A stretch of 32,827 nucleotides of DNA, from positions 1-32,827 of the forward strand of contig LT635947.1 of the NCBI GenBank assembly GCA_900128565.1, in the 5' to 3' direction. Origin of the DNA: Stramenopiles sp. TOSAG23-6 (Eukaryota > Sar). The notes under the pieces were generated by a model. It had not been told where the DNA came from and searched no databases. It worked only from the letters and a program-made list of their open reading frames with translations. The stretch's first letter is position 1; each line of letters begins with the position of its first letter. This document shows, in pieces, positions 22,401 through 31,400 of the stretch. The position numbers were made by a program, and so were the translations under genes.

Positions 22401-25400
22401 GGTAGAATTTTCTACTTTTTTAATCGTAAATTCTACATCGTTGTCAAATTCTACAGTTCCCGTTTCTGTATCAATAATCCGTTCACATTTCATATGATAT
22501 CCTTTGCTGGAGATAGTCGAAGGGCATTTTACATACTGCTCATTATCCAGAGGAATTTCATTAGACGTTGTTTCTGCGACATATTCTATACGATATTTAT
22601 GAGGAATGTGCGGACTATGACGCATAACAAACGTTCCACCAGACCCACCCGCTCCATATCCCTTACCATCATTACCACCAATACTACCACTTTGACCGAC
22701 TAGAATTTCAATCTTTTCGCCCTTTGTAAGATTAAAATTAGCACGGATAATAGCCCCTTTTCCTTTTTTCCTTGCCGCTTTATTATTTGTATTTTCACGC
22801 CAGGCGTCACTTGCACCTGCAGCTTCTATCGTATACGTTGCAGTTGCCGGGGCTGTCCATATTTGTATACCACCTTCAACATTGAAGAAGTCATTTTTTC
22901 TTATCCAATGATCATCATCATAGCTAGGGTTGTATGAATTTTTACATCTGTCGCTGTCCGGGCCTTCGCTTCCTTCTTTACCACAATTATCAAATCTCAT
23001 TGTTCCTCCAAAGTCATATAAATGATGACTTGCAATATCTTTACTGAAAAATCCCGGGGAACACAAAAGGCATTCATCAATATTCGCGTTTTCTCTTCCA
23101 TGCCCTCCATGACACCTACAATAGTATCCAGGTCCAGTGAATGTTTCTTCACATGTATATTTATGTCTACATTTGTTTTTTTCTGATTCCTGAAACTGCA
23201 CCAAATCAGGTGATACGCTGCTCTCATCTGAATTAAAAAAATACTGATATATGCTGTAATCAGGCGTGCTAGGATCTACATCATCGTACGCGATGTCCAT
23301 TGAACCATCACTATTTATCTTTGTAACGCTACCTTTGTGCCACTTGTTTCTCACAGCACAACAATCGACTAAATCATCAAAAAGGGTATTGTCTGATGGA
23401 AGCTCTATTCTTTCGGCCAGGGCTTTTTTCAGAATATCGTCACAATCAGAATTACTAATACAATTGTCAAGTTTAACTTCACAATATTTTCTAATCTCCG
23501 CTATATCATCAGCAAGATTTTTCTCTGTTGGGGCTAAAAAAAAACCCTTCTTTACCTCTACCTCTGCATCCTTTGTTATAGTTTCTTTAAACCATTTTTC
23601 AGAAGGGTTGTCATCGCCATCTTCGTCTGGGTTACAACCTCGCCATTCATCTTTGTTGCATGGATTATTAGCACATTTATTTTCTTTTACACATGGTATT
23701 GCTTTACCTTGTTGATCGATACCACCTCCAATATAACCTGCTAAACAGGAGCAATGAGATTTATTTTTCGCTAGAGTATACCCGTCGCTTGTTTGAGAAC
23801 ACACGCCGCCAATTCCACACGGTTCATCGGCACATTCATTCACATCAACACATATTTTCTGTACATATCTGAATCTCGTATCAAGTTTAGTGATACAAGC
23901 ATCTGATGAAGTATAAGCACAATCTTCCTTGAGTTCAAAACCAGGTTGACAATCTCTACATTGAAGAAGTGTAGCGCTACTATCACACGTATTGTGAAAA
24001 ATATTTAAAAAAAAAATCGTTAAGATACAATATTTCGATCGGAAAATAAATAAATCTGAAATTCATGATGAAAACGTACACGTCCCCGCGGAATTACATG
24101 CTTCGCCCCCCGAAGCGTCGCATTTACTCATAGTGCCACATACACATCCATCACCCCCGTCCTCACTTAAAGAACAATACTCAGAACCCCAGTATCCAAG
24201 TTTCATGTCTGTCCGAAATTCACACATATCCTTTTTTCTACACTCAGTTTCAGGGCCTGTTTTGTTTGACCAAAACCCAGTAACCGAGTCCACAAATCCA
24301 TAGTTTGCAATACACTCGGCACAAGAGTATTCAGATACAGCTGTCCTGTCGCCATTGAGATTTTTACATGAGTCTATTTCGGATTCCACTGCTTTGCATC
24401 CTTCTAATTGTCTATATGTGTCATGTTCCAGGGGGTCTAATAACTCTTGAATGTCAAGACATGAGGTTCCGACAAAACCATTCAAACAAGTTTTACAATT
24501 TGTAACCGGGTCAAAACCCTTATCACATCTACACTTTGCGTGTACATTGCGCTTGCGATAAATACTAAATCCATCCTCAGGTAATTTGTCAATGAGTTGA
24601 TCACATGTTGTGTTACATGAACAATGAGTTTCACTACTAGAGTAGTTCATATAAAAGAAGTCATCACACAACTCGATACACTCGTTCAATGTTTTTGAAT
24701 TATGATTCTCTTCATTATCAGCAACACACGAATAATCTTCCTTCCAAAATTCAAATGTACTGTCTGATGGCACAGGATTCCCACATGTACCGTGAGAAGA
24801 ACAATCATAATCACTTTCACATAAATCTCCATCTAAGGTTTCACAAAAAACACCAGAATATCCTTTAGGGCACACGCATTGTAACTGTGTTCTTGTATAT
24901 GTATCTGCATTATGATTACTCGACTCTGTAAATGAATCTGGAAGATATCCCTTCTCTCTCAAAGAACAGCGTACTGGCATTTCATAAACGACAAAAGTCG
25001 AAACATCAGCAGCACCTTGATCATTTGATGAGAGCCTAGCGCCACAATATAATGAATCTATAAATGAATTAGTATCAGTAGTCCATTTTCGAGTCGTCCA
25101 GTTGCTTCCATTAGCTGTACATTGTGATTCCTCTGTATACGAGGCATTGTCACACGAATCAACGCACTCTACCTCTGTATTAACATCATTAGGTGTACAA
25201 TATCCATATGTAGTCCAGAATCGAGTTGTCCATATTCCTCCACCCTCTTTACATTCTTTAGAATCTGTATACGAGTCATTGTCACACGAATTAACACAAG
25301 CTACCTCGCTATTTACATCATTAGGTGTACAATAGCCATTTTCTGTAGCTGTATATTTGCATGGTATAAGTTCACCTGTGCATTCATCTATTTTAGGTGT

Positions 25401-28400
25401 ATCATCAAGTGGGAATACAACTATAGACTGGTCATCACAACTTTCATCATTGCACCGAAAGCCTACATAGGAATAATTAATTGCTTTCTCTCTTATGATA
25501 CGTTTAAGTGAATACGTGTTCGACACTGTGAAGTAATTACCGCTTTGCTTCATGCAACCTAAATATGTCATAGTTCCGACCCATTTAGAAAGGTTGTCAC
25601 GCTGATTCCATCCTGATTTCTCCATAAAAACAGTATCGCATTTTGACTTTATTGAGTTTGGTTTTGAAATGTCAAGGCACATGCTCATACAATCTGACCT
25701 GCTCATTAAAGACGTATCATACTTTCCTAAATCATCTACTTCATGAAAGCCAGCATGCAACCCACCATCAACAAGTGGAGAACGATATAAATTTGAAACA
25801 TCGGTCTGGATATTGAACTTCAGTGCAGATGACCCAGGAAAACGTTTTGTGTAAGTAGTAAAAGGAGGGTATTTCTTAGAAAGCAATTTTACTTTGTATA
25901 CAGACCATAATCGCGGACGAGAATTCGTTGCATTAGAATTACCCCATTGCTTCTTCGTAACTGACTCCAAGAGAGGTGGCATATCTGTTGGATACTTATT
26001 ACACTGGGTATACGATATATCAGTAGTGATATTTTTTCCAAAAATAACCTTTGAATTTTGGCTAAAGCAGTCGTCGGCGGTTTCACATGAAAATGCAATG
26101 TATTCTATTTTTTTTGTTATAGCGTGTTGAATTGATGATGCAAAAATTCGAGACACATGTGGGGTTATGGTTATGCAGTAGCGCCAGCCGCCTTTGCCAA
26201 CATTATTCACGTTGCCCTCGTTCCATATGGGTACGCCCGCCGTTCCAGCTTTGGTCGAGGAGCAGCCGTGCAACCAAAAATCAGCATGCACCCCTGTCAC
26301 GGCGTTATCGCCATTGCCCACATTGTAACTGAGGGTCGGGAATTCTGCGGCGCACTCAGCCTTGGTCAGTGCACGAGTTCCACTTGGGCACGCCGCCCCT
26401 TTCGTCTCGTGTTCCGTTACTGCCCCTTCCGTCTCTTGTTCCGTTACTGCAACGGCATCAGGGAGTCCGCCAAATGCAGAAGCCGTAGTATAACCATCTT
26501 GCTTTATTACACGTGAACCAAATTTTGGCCAACATTCGCATATTTTATTTGCATTATGAAATGTAAAATAGAAACCAGCTTCCCCCAAATTGACACATTC
26601 CCTTCGACAAGAAGCGGCATCAGCTACTACTGTTTCAACTCTTGTTTCCAAAACAAATGGAATGCTCGGAATATCACTGTCTTCATTGTACACTCGAGTT
26701 GCTTCTCGACTGTGATTATAAACATAATTATCATTTGGAGGGCGTTGAAGTTCGTAGATCCGAAATAGGTCGTTTGTAGCTTCACTTATAATACACTCGG
26801 AAGTCCAAATACAATTATTTGAACCATCGGTATCATAAAAATATGAAATAAAATTGCATGATAATTCACTCACACATATATCCTTACAATTTTCCAAACT
26901 TGAAGCATTTGTCTGACCATTTGAAATACTATTTGAATCATCATATGCGCATACCCCAACACACGAATTTGGCTTGCAAAGCATTTTCCACTCATTTTGG
27001 ATCAGTGGGGCTTCTTGTATTCCATTAATATGAGACGCATCAACCAGTGGGTAGTATTTTATGTATTCCTTGTTCTCTTCACACGTGGTGTCGTCCCAAT
27101 TTTTGAATAGACATTTACANTGACCATTTTTCATTTTAGATGGTGGCTTACGACCTGGAGTTGTGTCTCTGTTGATTATTACACCATCATCAGTTGACAT
27201 AGAAGATCGAATAAAGCGAATATCACTCATACTAGTTATCGAGAAATAAGTCCATTCCGCTTTTATATAATCATCGCAAAAATTCTTATTATCAGAATTA
27301 TAAGATTCTGTTTCGGATTTCCACAAAAAAATTTCTGCCCCGAACTTAACCTCAATTTTATTTTTCAAATCAGACATGCTCATTCCTTGAAGTATCTTAA
27401 CACCAGTACCTTCATTCCAGTATGATGGTCTGATTTCACCGAGTTCACCGGTGTTTGACGTAGCACACTTCATTTTCCAATAAACAGGTTCCAAATCATT
27501 GACAGTCACGTCACCGCCATCCCAAAACACTTCGAATCCCACAGCCTTTCGCTGATTATCCCAAGATTTAAAATCTGTTGGTGTTCGCCCAAGTATATTA
27601 CTAGTAGTTTGAATTTCACTAGTACATGAATTGTGAAAAAATATTTTACATTTGAAATTCGTTAGGTACAAAATTTTCTATGAAAAAACAAATCGAAATT
27701 CAATTTTGAAAACGTACACGATTTGTGACACCATTCAATAGCAGATGCTTCTTTTTCTACTAAAGGCCCAAATTGATTTCCGTCAGGTAGTATGCTCCCG
27801 CTTCCATCGAAAGTTTTAATGAAATCATTTTCATTTGAACTTGTCGAATCTGCACAAGAACCTAAAATACCAGCTGAGTAAGGCAAAGTTGTTACATCAC
27901 CATGAAGACAACCTTGGAATTTGACACTATTAACCAATTCGACGAATATATTAGTATCTTCATCATTGTTAGCAGAAGACATTTTGAACTTTCCTCCAAC
28001 GTGAACTTCAAAGGAAAAACTACCAACACCATTGCTCCATGCTGGTTGTCCGTCAAACACAGGAACTTCTTGATCTCCGTTTGTTGTAACACAGTTTGTA
28101 CAGGGGGGATTTGTCCAAAACCCCCTTCGTCGCGACCACGATCCCTCACAAGGATCAGGAGATATATGCCAATACCCTGAAGTTTTGTTTACTGGTTCGT
28201 AGTACAAAAATATGTATTGTGCTACATTTTGAAATTCAGGAGTATCGACCCATTGATTATATGTTGATTCAGGAATGCAGTTTCTTGATTTATCGAGATT
28301 ACACGTCCATTTAATTTTATGTTTGTATTGTGAAATACCATTGCAGAGTGGTACATATTCAGTAGAGTAACTCCCATTCAAAAAACCCCAAAGACTGGAA

Positions 28401-31400
28401 GTTGTTCCATAAACAAAAAGTTCAGTGTTAAAATCTGTTTCGTCCTCAATACAAGACCCACCGTTTTGACAAGGACTGCTATCACAAATTGAACTGAATG
28501 ATTGACACGACGTAGACGCTATTTCACTGGTATATTTCCCAGGAGAACAATGGAAACAGTCTGTTTGACCTGGATCAGGCTGATACATATGAATAGGACA
28601 ATGATGACAATCTTCTATGCTATTCTTCTTTACATAATCAGCATTTGTTGGAAAATAACGCCCCGAAGGACATTTGATACAAAAATTTTCTTCAAAAAGA
28701 TAGTGCCCAGGATAACACGTCGCACACTGTCTGGGACCACGTCTGTCTTCAATTGACTTGGGTTCACCAAATTCACAATCCGCTGGCCAGTTCCGACATT
28801 CTAATTTACCTTCTTGTTCTATTGTGAAAAACCTACCCTCAGATGGATAAACAGAAAAAAATTCACATTTTCCAGAATCCACCAAATTGCATTTGGCTTC
28901 TTGTGTACGCTCTGATACCCCATTACAACGACCTTCAGATTCATTCGTTGTGGAAAATATTTTAAAGTTTAAATTCGTTAGGTAAAAAACTTGATACAAA
29001 AAAAATGAAATTTAAATTACCGATGAAAATGTACGGTTGTAATGCTTTGAGTAATGGATGAAAGATCAGGGTAATCTTCTGAAGTGTCCACTGCTTTGCG
29101 AAGCCGATTTTTAATTGCATCATCTGGTTGATACATGCAAAAACCCTTCACTAGTTTTTGCATATATTCCCAATCTGAACATTTTGTACAAACACCCTCA
29201 TTTATGTGACCATAGGGACCGGGAGACTGAATCAGAAGATTTCTATTAGAATTTTTTTCACCTTCATCTTCATTGCAAGGCAATAATGACTGACACTTTT
29301 TACCTCGAGTCATATCATTGCCAACCCTTTTATAAGAACCCCTAGGACATGGGACACAATAATTTTGCGTTGCCCCTTTACCGGTTCCATGATTACAAGG
29401 TTTACAAGTTGATAGATCGACGTATTCTTCACCACAAATTTCTTTATAAATATCAAGGCTGTTATAACCATCTTCAGCACAAAATGTACATACATCATTT
29501 TCACGTCTTCCTCCATCAAAGACATCTGTTTTTTCCCCGCAATCAGTATCACATAATTTGCACTCATTTATGCTATTTGTGCGCTTGTCGTTATATTTAC
29601 CATTTGAACATTCTGAACATATAGGTGGGTCTGTACTTCCTTCGACGGAGCATGCATCCCCTGGCCATTCAAATCCTCGGGGACACACCTCATTACAATC
29701 GATACACGCCGTTGCAGTACTTGAGGTACTGCTATACCGGCCGATAGGGCAGATTTTACATATTGGTGCATTCTTCGTCGGAGAGTCTTGTGGTATGACT
29801 TTATATCCTGGACCACAAACAGCCTCTAGACAGCCTATTGAAGTATCCGTGGCGTCGTTGTACGTATCCTCAGGACATTCAATACAATGAGGTGACTCCT
29901 CCTCCTCCTCCTCCTCCTCCTCCTCCTCCTCCTCAGTTGAGTAATGAAATGTCATTTGATTTGTACCAGGACTTCCATCTTGATTATCCTTACAATGATC
30001 TGTGCTCGGTAAATGTGTACCTGGTGGACACTCACAAGACAAGCAAGATGTGCCAGAGAACTTTTGAGTATTTTGATATTTACCATATGGACAAGTTTTA
30101 CAGGAAGGTATCTTTGTGGGATTGCAAATGCTTTCTCCTACAGTCCAAGATCGAGATGTCCATGTATCCCCATTAGAAGTACATTCTGATTGAACTGTAT
30201 ACGAGGCATTGTCACATGAATCAACGCACTCTACCTCTGTACTTACATCATTAGGCGTACAATGTCCATATGCAGTCCAGAATCGAGTTGTCCATGTATT
30301 CCCATTAGTTTCACATTGCGATTGATCTTCATAGTTGGCATTGTCACACGAATCAACACACTTTGCCTTTGTATTTTTAGTTACTTCATTAGGTGTACAA
30401 TATCCTTCTCTTGTAACAGAACTTTCAACATACTCCCCTTGTGCACACGCACAAGCATAACATTCATTTTTACTAAACAGATCATATTCTATTCGGGCTG
30501 TCTCCAAATACGTACCATGTGGACAATTATGACATACACCCTTTCGATCTTTATGATGTTTTGATGTTTCTGGTAGATATGTCCCCCTTTTGTCACATTC
30601 GTGCCATTTACAATCCTTTCCAGAACTCCATTGTCCATCAGGACATTCATTACATTGCAGTGCTCCCGTGCCATGCTCACATCCACTCGGAGAATAGCCC
30701 GGATTACATTTACACTCTGTGCACTCTAAACCTCTGTGATATTTTCCGCGTATCTTACTATTGCACAGTGGACTATAATTGTTTGCACTGCATCCAAGAC
30801 ATGATACACAACTAGTGTTTAACGAACTTGGAATCTCATTCTCTTTGGAATTTCTAAATACTGGATCATTGTTATATTTTCCATAATCACATTGTAAACA
30901 AACTGGACTTGCATCCGTATGACAACTATGACTAATATTCCCAGCACTATCCGACGTCGTTTCCCAATACTCCCCATCAGGACAACCGCGGGCGGGGAAT
31001 GCAGCAAAAAAATTAATTACAGCTTCTTCACTACACGCTATGCATGGGTCCGTAATAATTTGCGATCTCAGGTAAAATCCAGCTTCACAATCTTTACACA
31101 CAACACAAGAAGCGTCACTCACAGCACCTTTCCTATCGAAATTTGAATTATATTCACCTATGTCGCAAAAAACGGAACATTCTCTACACTCAGTTAATTG
31201 TTTATCACGGTATTCTCGATAATACCCAGCTTCACAGTCTTCACAACTCCAAATATCTTCATAGTATCCCTGTTTAATTCCATATCCTAATTTTGTACGT
31301 TTTTGAATTGCTTTTTTCCCAGCAGGACAATATATACATCCATTAAATACTGTTCCACCCACAAAATATGGGTGTACTTTTCCTTTAACACATGTTTTAC

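Noticed and set aside
27120-27120. Single N as a sign of a break in the gene
   Set aside because: The frame continues on both sides without change; it is an ambiguous base call affecting one residue.
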